The notes below the pieces were generated by a model. The model searched no databases. It was not told where the DNA came from and saw only the letters and a program-made list of their open reading frames with translations. Below are positions 34,195 to 41,642 of a stretch of 64,000 bases of DNA, piece after piece. Both the position numbers and the translations under genes were made by a program. Origin of the DNA: Geovibrio ferrireducens (GTDB taxonomy: Bacteria > Chrysiogenota > Deferribacteres > Deferribacterales > Geovibrionaceae); contig NZ_JAJAPB010000002.1 of the NCBI RefSeq assembly GCF_026226615.1, forward strand, positions 1 through 64,000, written 5' to 3'. The first letter of the stretch is position 1. Each line of letters opens with the position of its first letter.

Positions 34195-35141
34195 TGAAAA
34201 ACAAAGCAATAATCGGATACGCGATCCTTTTCGCAGTTCTGGCTCTTTTCCCGCTGGTGAACGACCCCAGATGGCTTACGGTGATAACTACCTTCTGCAT
34301 ATATTCCGTGGTGGCACTCAGCCTTGACATAGTTCTCGGCCGCGCCGGAATGTTTGACATGGGGCACGCGCTGTTCTTCGGTCTCGGCGCTTATATTACG
34401 GCAATCATGAATGTTCACTTCGGGCTTAATGTCCTTTTTGCCATCCCAGTGGTAATAGTTATTCCCGCTCTTTTTGCCATTGTGCTTTCCACTCCCATTG
34501 TTCACCTCAGGGGCGATTATCTCCTTGTTGCGACAATAGGCATGAACATAGTGTTTGAACAGGCTCTTAAAAATGACCTTTTCGGGCTTACAGGCGGCCC
34601 TAACGGAATATTCGGGCTTGATGCAAAAGTGTTCGGTTTTTATCTGGACGACAGTCTCACAATATACTACATAGCGTTCTTCCTTCTCCTTATCACGCTT
34701 CTGCTGATCAGAAACCTTGAAAAAAGCAAGGTGGGCAGAGCACTTCATTATATTCAGGAAGACCCCATAGCGGCGGAAAGCTTAGGGATCAGCACAAGGT
34801 TCTACCGTGTTTTCTCATTCGCACTGGGCGCTGCCATTGCCGGTCTTGCCGGTTTCGTATTCTCCATTCAGTACGCTGCCGTCAGCCCTGAGGCATTCAA
34901 CTTTATGACATCGGTAATATTCTTCGCCATCATTCTTGTGGGCGGAAAAGCATCAATCCCCGGAATTCTGGCCGGAACATTCATAATGTTCGTTCTCCCC
35001 GAAATATTCAGGGAGTTCGCCACGGCAAGGTACTTTGTATTCGGATTTGCGATGGTGGTGTCCATGATACTCCGTCCGGAAGGAATGCTCCCCGCAAAAT
35101 ACGGCAGACTGCCGAAATACGTAACGGAGGATAAGGCATGA
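34194..35141 (+). CDS. livM: Branched-chain-type amino-acid ABC permease LivM-like
   Basis: This 315-residue permease has the LivM pattern: VVALSLDIVLGRAGMFDMGHALFFGLGAY, HLRGDYLLVATIGMN, IQEDPIAAESLGISTRFYRVFSF and GGKASIPGILAGTFI. A longer open frame from 34101 lies mostly inside livH in another frame and is not used. The ATG at 34194 overlaps the livH stop (TAATG). It pairs with LivH to form the channel. The 3' end overlaps livG by 4 bp. Confidence 0.9.
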   Translation: MKNKAIIGYAILFAVLALFPLVNDPRWLTVITTFCIYSVVALSLDIVLGRAGMFDMGHALFFGLGAYITAIMNVHFGLNVLFAIPVVIVIPALFAIVLSTPIVHLRGDYLLVATIGMNIVFEQALKNDLFGLTGGPNGIFGLDAKVFGFYLDDSLTIYYIAFFLLLITLLLIRNLEKSKVGRALHYIQEDPIAAESLGISTRFYRVFSFALGAAIAGLAGFVFSIQYAAVSPEAFNFMTSVIFFAIILVGGKASIPGILAGTFIMFVLPEIFREFATARYFVFGFAMVVSMILRPEGMLPAKYGRLPKYVTEDKA

Positions 35142-35917
35142 GTCTGCTTGAGCTTAAAAACGTTACTAAGGTTTTCGGCGGCGTTGTCGCTATGGATAAG
35201 CTCTCCTTTAAGGTTGAGGAGGGGGATATATACGGGATAATAGGCCCCAACGGTGCGGGAAAAACCACTGCGTTCAACTGCATCACCGGGATTTACAAAC
35301 CTGAGGAAGGCGAAATAATCTGGAAAGGCGAAAACATAGCCGGAATGCACCCCTGTGACATAGCAGGAAAAGGCATTGTACGCACATTCCAGAACATACG
35401 CCTCTTCGGTAAGATGAGCGTTGCGGAGAATATTATCTCCGGCCGCCATCAGAAATCAAAACAGACATGGTTTCAGGGACTTTTCAGCACCCCCTTCTAC
35501 AGAAAGGATGAAAAGGAAAACTGGCTGAAAGTCAAAGAGATCATGAAATTCATGGGGCTTTTGGAATACGCCACAATCCCCACCCAGTCACTTGCTTACG
35601 GCATACAGAGGCGGGTGGAGATAGGCAGAGCCCTTGCAACCGACCCGGAACTCCTCATTCTTGACGAACCGGCAGCGGGGCTGAATGAGAAAGAAACGCA
35701 TGAGCTTATGGAGCTCATAAAGAAAATCAAGGAATCAGGCATTACAATACTTCTGATAGAGCATGACATGGATATGGTTATGCAGCTTGTAAACAAGATT
35801 ACTGTAATTAACTTCGGCAAAAAAATAAGCGAAGGAGATCCTGACTTCATACAGAACGACCCGGTGGTTATTGAAGCTTACCTCGGCAGCGAGGATGATG
35901 ACGAGGAGGCAAACTGA
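35138..35917 (+). CDS. livG: Amino-acid ABC transporter ATPase LivG-like
   Basis: This 259-residue ABC ATPase has Walker A GPNGAGKTT (about 36-44), the Q-loop in VRTFQNIRLF typical of LivG, a signature region that reads LAYGIQRRVEIGRALA (the family usually has Y/SYGxQR) and Walker B LLILDEPAAGLN. It energises import with LivF. It overlaps livM by ATGA and ends one base before the livF ATG. Confidence 0.92.
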   Translation: MSLLELKNVTKVFGGVVAMDKLSFKVEEGDIYGIIGPNGAGKTTAFNCITGIYKPEEGEIIWKGENIAGMHPCDIAGKGIVRTFQNIRLFGKMSVAENIISGRHQKSKQTWFQGLFSTPFYRKDEKENWLKVKEIMKFMGLLEYATIPTQSLAYGIQRRVEIGRALATDPELLILDEPAAGLNEKETHELMELIKKIKESGITILLIEHDMDMVMQLVNKITVINFGKKISEGDPDFIQNDPVVIEAYLGSEDDDEEAN

Positions 35918-35918
35918 C

Positions 35919-36635
35919 ATGGCAGAAAAACTCTTGGAAGTTAAAGACCTTTTTGTCAATTACGGAAGTATTCAGGCCATAAAAGGGATCGGCTTTGAAG
36001 TGAATAAAGGGGAGATTGTCTCCATACTCGGTGCGAACGGCGCAGGTAAATCAACCACTCTTCGCACAATAAGCGGCCTTATTAAGCCGAAAGCAGGGCA
36101 GATTCTCTACAAGGATGCTGATCTCGCCAAAATGCCCGCCCACAAGATAGTAAGGCAGGGTGTTTCCCACTCGCCCGAAGGCCGTCAGGTTTTCGGCACG
36201 CTCACGGTGGAAGAGAATATTAAAATCGGCGCTTTCGTGAAAAGCAGCATAGATAAAGACACTCTGGACTGGATATACGCCCTCTTCCCCAGACTTCTGG
36301 AAAGGCGCAAACAGCTTGCCGGAACTCTCTCCGGCGGTGAGCAGCAGATGCTTGCCATCTCCAGAGCGCTCATGTCCAAGCCTCAGCTTCTTCTTCTGGA
36401 TGAGCCCTCGCTCGGCATAGCGCCTATACTTGTTAAGATGATTTTTACTGCGATAAAAGAGATTTCTAAAACAGGCGTTACTGTTCTCCTTGTTGAACAG
36501 AATGCAAAAGCCGCACTCAAACTGGCGGACAGAGGCTATGTTCTTGATGTGGGCAAGGTGACAATCTCAGGCAATGCCTCAGACCTGCTCAACGACCCCA
36601 AGGTTCAGGAAGCATATCTCGGCAAGAAAAAGTAG
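35919..36635 (+). CDS. livF: Amino-acid ABC transporter ATPase LivF-like
   Basis: This 238-residue ABC ATPase has Walker A GANGAGKST, SPEGRQVFGTLTVEENI (LivF hallmark), signature LSGGEQQML and Walker B LLLDEPSLGIAP. It is the second ATPase of the Liv-type importer. An upstream frame start at 35871 lies inside livG. The ATG at 35919 has GAGGAGG at suitable spacing. No terminator was seen before the glycyl radical activase gene 34 bp downstream, so the operon may continue into hypD. Confidence 0.92.
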   Translation: MAEKLLEVKDLFVNYGSIQAIKGIGFEVNKGEIVSILGANGAGKSTTLRTISGLIKPKAGQILYKDADLAKMPAHKIVRQGVSHSPEGRQVFGTLTVEENIKIGAFVKSSIDKDTLDWIYALFPRLLERRKQLAGTLSGGEQQMLAISRALMSKPQLLLLDEPSLGIAPILVKMIFTAIKEISKTGVTVLLVEQNAKAALKLADRGYVLDVGKVTISGNASDLLNDPKVQEAYLGKKK

Positions 36636-36654
36636 AAAAACAGTTAATTTAAGA

Positions 36655-36683
36655 TTGTTTTAGTCTCTTTTGAGGTGTATAAT
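36655..36683 (+). promoter_or_regulatory. Possible internal promoter before the activase gene
   Basis: TTGTTT (36655-36660) and TATAAT (36678-36683) are 17 bp apart. A start near 36690 would leave only the GTG at 36694 as an initiation codon, so this promoter and the upstream start codons are mutually exclusive. It could be fortuitous. Confidence 0.35.
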
Positions 36684-37473
36684 AAAAGGTATAGTGTTTG
36701 ACATAAAGAAATATGCGATCCATGACGGCCCCGGAATCCGTTCAACGGTATTTTTAAAGGGCTGTCCGCTCTCCTGCATTTGGTGTCACAACCCGGAGAG
36801 CAAGGGCTTTGCCATTGAGCAGATAAAGAAGGAACTGAAGCTTGACGGCAAAGTTCTGGAAAGCATGGAGACCGTAGGAAAGGAGATGACCGTCAGAGAA
36901 GTCATGGAGGAGATCGAAAAAGACATTCTCTTCTATGAGGAATCAGGCGGCGGGGTAACCTTTTCCGGAGGCGAGGCTTTTGTTCAGCATGAGTTTCTGC
37001 TGGCTCTCCTGAAAAGCTGTAAGGAAAAAGGGATAAAAACCTGCGTGGATACCTCAGGCTATGTTAACAGAGGCATACTTGAAAAGGCCATTCCCCTCAC
37101 TGACCTGTTTCTTTATGACATAAAGCTCATGGATGATGGGCTGCACAAAAAATACTGCGGTGTGCCGAACGGACAAATCCTTGATAACTTCCGTGTCATA
37201 TTCGAAAGCGGCACGGAAGTGAGACTGAGGTTCCCTGTTATCCCCACTATCACGGATACGGAAGACAACCTCAGAAAAACGGCGGAGTTCGCGGCACAGT
37301 TCCCCGGAGTTCCGCTGGATCTCCTTCCCTATCATAAGATCGGAAAGGACAAATACCGCAGATTAGGACAGGAATACCTTATGGGCGGCATAGAAAAGCC
37401 GTCTGACGAATATATGCACCAAATTGCCGCTTTCTTCAACGGATACGGCATAAGGACCAAAATAGGAGGCTAA
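36670..37473 (+). CDS. Glycyl radical enzyme activase (radical SAM) for the HypD-like enzyme
   Basis: This radical SAM activase of up to 267 residues has the CxxxCxxC cluster in FLKGCPLSCIWCHNPESK, the GGGVTFSGGEAFVQHEF block and DIKLMDDGLHKKYCGVPN, as in activases that place the glycyl radical on GRE partners. The extra eight-cysteine ferredoxin insert found in many GRE activases is absent, as in PflA. The start is uncertain. A TTG at 36670 has no ribosome site, and a GTG at 36694 shortens the first strand. An ATA at 36682, four bases after AGGTG, would give the family N-terminus KGIVFDI. hypD starts 4 bp after its stop. Confidence 0.85.
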   Translation: MRCIIKGIVFDIKKYAIHDGPGIRSTVFLKGCPLSCIWCHNPESKGFAIEQIKKELKLDGKVLESMETVGKEMTVREVMEEIEKDILFYEESGGGVTFSGGEAFVQHEFLLALLKSCKEKGIKTCVDTSGYVNRGILEKAIPLTDLFLYDIKLMDDGLHKKYCGVPNGQILDNFRVIFESGTEVRLRFPVIPTITDTEDNLRKTAEFAAQFPGVPLDLLPYHKIGKDKYRRLGQEYLMGGIEKPSDEYMHQIAAFFNGYGIRTKIGG

Positions 37474-37477
37474 GCAT

Positions 37478-39832
37478 ATGACTGACAGGATTAAAAGACT
37501 CCGCGAAGAGAGCCTTGACGCAGTCCCCACTATTTCTTCTGAAAGGGGAGTTTTGTTAACAGAGTTTTTTAAAAGCGGTGAGGCGGACGGTCTGTCTGTT
37601 CCTGTTCAGCGAGCGAAAGCCTTCCACTACATAATGGCAAACAAGGAGCTTTACTTTCAGGACGGCGAACTCATAGTCGGCGAAAGAGGCCCAGCACCCA
37701 AGGCTACACCCACCTACCCTGAGGTGTGCATACATTCCAAAGAGGATTTTGACATCCTTCACTCAAGACCGAAGGTCTCCTTCAAAGTTGATGAGCAAAA
37801 CAGAAAACTCCACGATGATATTGTCTTCCCGTTCTGGTCGGGCAAATCTCACAGGGAGAAAGTTCTTGAGCACATGACAGATGAATGGATGAATGCCTAT
37901 GAAGCCGGTGTTTTTACTGAGTTTCAGGAACAGAGAGCGCCCGGACATACGGTTCTCGGCAAAAAAATATTCAGAACAGGGCTTAACGGACTGAAAGAGG
38001 AAGTCAGACAGGCTATTAAAGAGCTCGACTTCTTTAACGATCCCGAAGCCTTCAATAAAAATGAAGAACTCAAGGCAATGCTCATCGCCGCAGATGCTGT
38101 CATAAACTTCGCTGAGCGCAATGCTCAGGCACTGAAAGAGATGGCAGATAAGGAAAAAGACCCCAAACGCAAGCTTGAGCTTCAGGAAATGAGCGTGGTC
38201 TGCTCCAAAGTTCCCGCAAACGCTCCGGAAAACTTCTGGGAGGCATTGCAGCTTTACTGGTTCGTGCATATCGGTGTAATAACCGAAACCAACCCATGGG
38301 ATGCCTTTAACCCCGGCAGGCTTGACCAGCATCTTTATCCCTTCTACAAAGCGGATATAGAATCAGGCAAACTCACGGAGGAAGGCGCCAAGGAACTGCT
38401 CCACTCATTCTGGATCAAGTTCAACAACCACCCTGCCCCCCCGAAAGTGGGCATAACAGCCAAGGAATCCAACACCTACACAGACTTCGCCCTCATTAAT
38501 TTGGGCGGCGTAAAAGAGGACGGCTCCGACGGAGTTAACGAACTCTCATACGTGCTCCTTGATGTTATTGAGGAGATGAGGCTTCTCCAGCCCAGCTCAA
38601 TGGTGCAGATCTCCAAAAAAACACCTGACAGATTCCTGAAAAGGGCTCTGCATATCATAAAAACAGGCTTCGGCCAGCCCTCCATATTCAACACGGATGC
38701 GATCATTCAGGAGCTTATGCGTCAGGGGAAAGATATAGTTGATGCCAGAAACGGCGGCGCATCAGGCTGCGTTGAATCGGGCGCATTCGGGACGGAAGCA
38801 TACATCCTCTCCGGCTATTTCAACCTGTCCAAAATACTTGAGCTCACCATCTACGGCGGGTATGACAAATATACTCAGAAACAGATCGGGCTTGATATTC
38901 CTGCTGACTTCAAATCCTTTGAAGATCTCATGGAAGCCTATAAAAAGCAGCTTAACTACTTCATAGACATCAAAATACGCGGCAATATAGTTATTGAGCG
39001 TCTTTTTGCCGAATACATCCCCGTGCCTTTCCTCTCCATACTCACTGAGGACTGCATCAAAAACGGCATGGATTACAATGACGGCGGCGCAAGGTACAAC
39101 ACCACATATATTCAGGGTGTGGGTCTCGGTTCTGTGACAGACTCCCTCGCATCGCTGAAATATAATGTTTACGATCAGCAGATAATCAGCCTTGATGAAA
39201 TGAAAAAGGCTCTGGACGCAGACTTCGCAGGATATGACGAACTGCGTGCCCAGTTCCTTGAAAATACGCCCAAATACGGCAATGACGATGACTATGCAGA
39301 TGATCTGATGCGCATGGTTTTTGAAATCTTTTTTGAATCAGTAAACGGCAGACCGAACACAAGGGGCGGAGTGCACAGAATCAACCTTCTGCCCACCACC
39401 TCTCACGTGTATTTCGGCAGCGTTATAGGCGCACTGCCGGACGGACGAAGGAAAGGCATTCCCCTTTCGGAAGGCATATCCCCGGTTCAGGGTGCGGACA
39501 GACACGGACCCACGGCTGTTATAAAATCAGCCTCCAAAATCGACCACCTGCGCACAGGCGGCACTCTGCTTAATCAGAGATTCGCTAAGGAATTTATGTA
39601 CACTGAGGAAGGCATAGACAACGTTTGCAGGCTCGTCCGTTCATACTTCCGTATGGACGGCCACCACATTCAGTTTAACGTTGTGGATGAAAAAATACTC
39701 AGGGAAGCTCAGACCAAACCTGAAAACTACAGAGACCTTATTGTAAGAGTCGCCGGCTACTCCGACTACTTCGTTGACATAACCGACGAATTACAGGAAG
39801 AGATCATCAGAAGGACAGAGCACCAGCATTAA
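37478..39832 (+). CDS. hypD: Glycyl radical enzyme, trans-4-hydroxy-L-proline dehydratase (HypD)
   Basis: This 784-residue PFL-superfamily enzyme has the thiyl-radical cysteine in ASGCVESGAFG (C431, with the acidic E433 two residues on, as in dehydratases) and the glycyl radical site RVAGYSDYF (G760). Long blocks match HypD of Clostridioides difficile as I remember it: FTEFQEQRAPGHT, KVGITAKESNTYTDF, NTPKYGNDDDYAD, AVIKSASKIDHLRTGGTLLN and RMDGHHIQFNV. HypD removes water from trans-4-hydroxyproline to give pyrroline-5-carboxylate. The P5C dehydrogenase at 30271 offers an oxidative route to glutamate. GGAGG precedes the ATG. The last 16 codons are repeated downstream at 39938. Confidence 0.85.
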   Translation: MTDRIKRLREESLDAVPTISSERGVLLTEFFKSGEADGLSVPVQRAKAFHYIMANKELYFQDGELIVGERGPAPKATPTYPEVCIHSKEDFDILHSRPKVSFKVDEQNRKLHDDIVFPFWSGKSHREKVLEHMTDEWMNAYEAGVFTEFQEQRAPGHTVLGKKIFRTGLNGLKEEVRQAIKELDFFNDPEAFNKNEELKAMLIAADAVINFAERNAQALKEMADKEKDPKRKLELQEMSVVCSKVPANAPENFWEALQLYWFVHIGVITETNPWDAFNPGRLDQHLYPFYKADIESGKLTEEGAKELLHSFWIKFNNHPAPPKVGITAKESNTYTDFALINLGGVKEDGSDGVNELSYVLLDVIEEMRLLQPSSMVQISKKTPDRFLKRALHIIKTGFGQPSIFNTDAIIQELMRQGKDIVDARNGGASGCVESGAFGTEAYILSGYFNLSKILELTIYGGYDKYTQKQIGLDIPADFKSFEDLMEAYKKQLNYFIDIKIRGNIVIERLFAEYIPVPFLSILTEDCIKNGMDYNDGGARYNTTYIQGVGLGSVTDSLASLKYNVYDQQIISLDEMKKALDADFAGYDELRAQFLENTPKYGNDDDYADDLMRMVFEIFFESVNGRPNTRGGVHRINLLPTTSHVYFGSVIGALPDGRRKGIPLSEGISPVQGADRHGPTAVIKSASKIDHLRTGGTLLNQRFAKEFMYTEEGIDNVCRLVRSYFRMDGHHIQFNVVDEKILREAQTKPENYRDLIVRVAGYSDYFVDITDELQEEIIRRTEHQH

Positions 39833-39836
39833 CACA

Positions 39837-39928
39837 TTCCCATGACGGGAACGCGCCGTGCGGAGCGAAGGCGGGTTTACCCCGCCGCGAGCGTGTGGGT
39901 AAAAAACACAGGATGTAGTTTTTTACCC
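39837..39928 (+). repeat. Three-hairpin dispersed element, copy B
   Basis: The order is reversed relative to copy A. TTCCC/GGGAA (39837-39841 with 39847-39851) is followed by the linker CGCCGTGCGGAGCGAA and a 6-bp stem (39870-39875 with 39881-39886). The linker GCGAGCGTGT then leads to an 11-bp perfect stem (39897-39907 with 39918-39928) around a 10-nt loop ACAGGATGTA. It begins 5 bp after the hypD stop codon. Confidence 0.8.
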
Positions 39929-39937
39929 CATAAAATA

Positions 39938-40012
39938 GACGAGTTGCAGGAAGAGATCATAAGAAGGACAGAGCATCAGCATTAACACATTCCCATGACG
40001 GGAATGTGCCGT
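39938..40012 (+). pseudogene. Duplicated 3' end of a hypD-like gene
   Basis: This segment repeats hypD from codon 769 to its stop and about 30 bp beyond (compare 39785-39859). In the 16-codon part there are four base differences (GAA/GAG, TTA/TTG, ATC/ATA, CAC/CAT), all silent. The following ACACATTCCCATGACGGGAA is identical. It has no start and is not expressed as a gene. The silent-only divergence suggests the tail of a once functional second copy. Confidence 0.75.
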
Positions 40013-40025
40013 GCGGGCAAAAAAT

Positions 40026-40123
40026 GACACATAGCTGTGTCACTGCGAGGAGATGAAGCGACGAAGCAGTCTCTGAATATACAGAGAGATTGCTTCACAC
40101 TTTCAGGGGTTCGCAATGACGCA
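40026..40123 (+). repeat. Dispersed GTCACTGCGAGGAG palindromic repeat, copy B
   Basis: This holds TGACAC/GTGTCA around a 6-nt loop, CACTGCGAGGAG, GACGAAGCAGTCTCT, then AGAGAGATTGC and TTTCAGGGGTTCGCAATGAC. The ends are roughly complementary, so the unit can fold on itself. The same pieces occur at 194-257 and 53376-53440 with different inner palindromes. Confidence 0.75.
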
Positions 40124-40130
40124 GACAGCT

Positions 40131-40158
40131 AAACCTCCCTCAATCGGGAGGTTTTTTT
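40131..40158 (+). terminator. Rho-independent terminator downstream of hypD
   Basis: AAACCTCCC (40131-40139) pairs with GGGAGGTTT (40146-40154), followed by a T run to 40158. It can end plus-strand transcription from hypD and lies immediately after the stop of the convergent EamA gene. Confidence 0.85.
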
Positions 40159-40162
40159 ATGC

Positions 40163-41023
40163 CTAAGCCCTGCTTTTTATTATAAGGATGGCTATGCCCA
40201 GAAACAGGCAGGTGATGCCCATTCCGACCATGAAATTGATCTTTTCGCCGACAAGGAATATGCCGAGAATAGTTGCCGTAAGCGGTTCCACCAGCGAAAG
40301 AGTGGCAGTTGCGGAAACCGAAACAGTCCTGAGTCCTTTCGCAAACAGTATATATGACGCGGTTGTGGTTATAAGCCCCAAATGAACAGCAACCGCCGCG
40401 CCCTGCCAGCTCATAATCCAGCCTGTTTCAGAAACAAAAAGAATCGGCGAAAGCAGTACCGCACCCAGAAAAAATATTAAACCCACTGCGGCAGTTCCGT
40501 TATGATCCTTTATAAGCAACTTGGTGAGAAGCGCATAAAGCGCATAGGAGAACCCCGCCCCGAAGGCGCATATTATTCCCGGCAGACTGATCTGTATATC
40601 CCCGCCGCCGGAAAGTGCAAGGAGCGCACATCCCAGAATAGCGAGGGCTGAGGAAACGTACCACCGCATCCTGATTTTTTCATGAAGAATGAAATAGCCC
40701 AGAATACCCGCGCTGACAGGTGCGGAACCTATTGCGACTATGGTTCCCACTGCAACTCCGGTGAGCTTGACCCCTGTGAAAAAGGTAACCTGATACGCCG
40801 CAACAGCAAGCCCTCCCAAAAGCACATGAAGCCTGTTCCAGGGCGCACCGCCCTTGAAGCTGCCGGAAAAAACAGCAAGCAGAAGAAGTCCTGTTCCGCC
40901 TACCAGAAGTCTGAAAGCCCCGACTGTCATGGGGGATGCCCCTTCAGGGGCAAAAAACTGCGCAGTGCCTGTAGTTCCCCAGAGAACCGCCGCCGCTATG
41001 ATAAAAAAAACGCCTTTGCTCAT
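40163..41023 (-). CDS. EamA/DMT-family transporter
   Basis: This 286-residue membrane protein has ten hydrophobic segments in two EamA halves (first begins FFIIAAAVLWGTTGTAQFF, second near SLPGIICAFGAGFSYALYALLTK, with GLITTTASYILFAKGLRTVS and LVEPLTATILGIFLVGE). The drug/metabolite transporter superfamily exports amino acids, metabolites or toxins. The substrate is not predictable here. It is a single gene, convergent with hypD across a shared terminator region. Confidence 0.85.
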   Translation of the reverse strand: MSKGVFFIIAAAVLWGTTGTAQFFAPEGASPMTVGAFRLLVGGTGLLLLAVFSGSFKGGAPWNRLHVLLGGLAVAAYQVTFFTGVKLTGVAVGTIVAIGSAPVSAGILGYFILHEKIRMRWYVSSALAILGCALLALSGGGDIQISLPGIICAFGAGFSYALYALLTKLLIKDHNGTAAVGLIFFLGAVLLSPILFVSETGWIMSWQGAAVAVHLGLITTTASYILFAKGLRTVSVSATATLSLVEPLTATILGIFLVGEKINFMVGMGITCLFLGIAILIIKSRA

Positions 41024-41160
41024 AAAAATACCTTATATTTTAAACAATTAGTAACATTAGGAGAATATTCTCTTTAAGAATTAAAAGCAACATTAAAGAA
41101 TATAGGATAATTTTGAGCACAAAAAAAAGCCGATCGCATACGCAATCGGCTTTTCAGAAA

Positions 41161-41234
41161 TCGGGATGACAGGATTTGAACCTGCGACCACACCCACCCC
41201 AAGGGTGTACGCTACCAAGCTGCGCTACATCCCG
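41161..41234 (-). tRNA. tRNA-Pro(GGG)
   Basis: On the minus strand it folds as a cloverleaf: acceptor arm CGGGATG/CATCCCG with discriminator A, D arm GCGC-AGCTTGGTA-GCGT, anticodon stem CACCC/GGGTG with loop TTGGGGT (anticodon GGG), and T arm GCAGG/CCTGT with TTCAAAT. CCA is not encoded. The 5' half and upstream flank recur at 43208-43306, so it appears to be an integration site for the adjoining island. Confidence 0.9.
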
Positions 41235-41334
41235 CACTCTTTCCTGTTGGGGAATCCGTTTATATCAAAGAGAATAAGGTTAGTCAATAGCTTTTCTGTG
41301 TTTATGTAAAATTGTCCCATTTAATGTCGAAAAC
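41187..41334. repeat. Left flank of the Thoeris island (tRNA half plus adjacent sequence)
   Basis: 41187-41234 (5' half of tRNA-Pro) and 41289-41334 (starting AGCTTTTCTGTGTTTATG) both recur in the same order at 43208-43255 and 43263-43306. A 30-nt core is identical in the tRNA part. A shorter echo, AGGGTGTACGCT, occurs again near 41362 just before the integrase remnant. Confidence 0.75.
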
Positions 41335-41362
41335 CCAGCTTGTGCCCACTTTCGCACCCTGT

Positions 41363-41632
41363 TAGGGTGTACGCTCAGACCTCAATAGCACTCCATCTGG
41401 ATGGCACGTCAGCAACATGTTTACAAAGCTATTCAGAGAAGTCGGCTTACATCAGTTCACTGGAACGTATATTTTCCGCTATACGGTGATAAGCCTGCTT
41501 ATCTGTGAAGGGTGTACCGCCGAACAGGTAGCTCTAGCTGTAGGGCACGCTACGCCAGACACAACTATGAAAATATATGCAAAAATCCATTCAGAATATA
41601 AGCGGGAAATATTCAGTAAGTTATCGTATTGA
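41363..41632 (+). pseudogene. Tyrosine recombinase (phage integrase) C-terminal remnant
   Basis: About 89 codons are open from 41363, with an ATG at 41417. The translation contains a tyrosine-integrase C-terminus: the second active-site arginine region IFRYTVISLL, VALAVGHATPDTTMKIYAKI with the GH pair and the nucleophilic tyrosine. The N-terminal and core domains, including the first catalytic arginine, are missing, and a TAG lies immediately upstream in frame. It is a dead integrase. It sits between tRNA-Pro and the TIR/caspase pair and points to how the island arrived. Confidence 0.75.
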
Positions 41633-41642
41633 GATTAAAATA

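Noticed and set aside
40682-41077. Plus-strand frame antisense to the EamA transporter
   Set aside because: It is a shadow of a well-supported membrane protein gene. No ribosome site or domain was seen.
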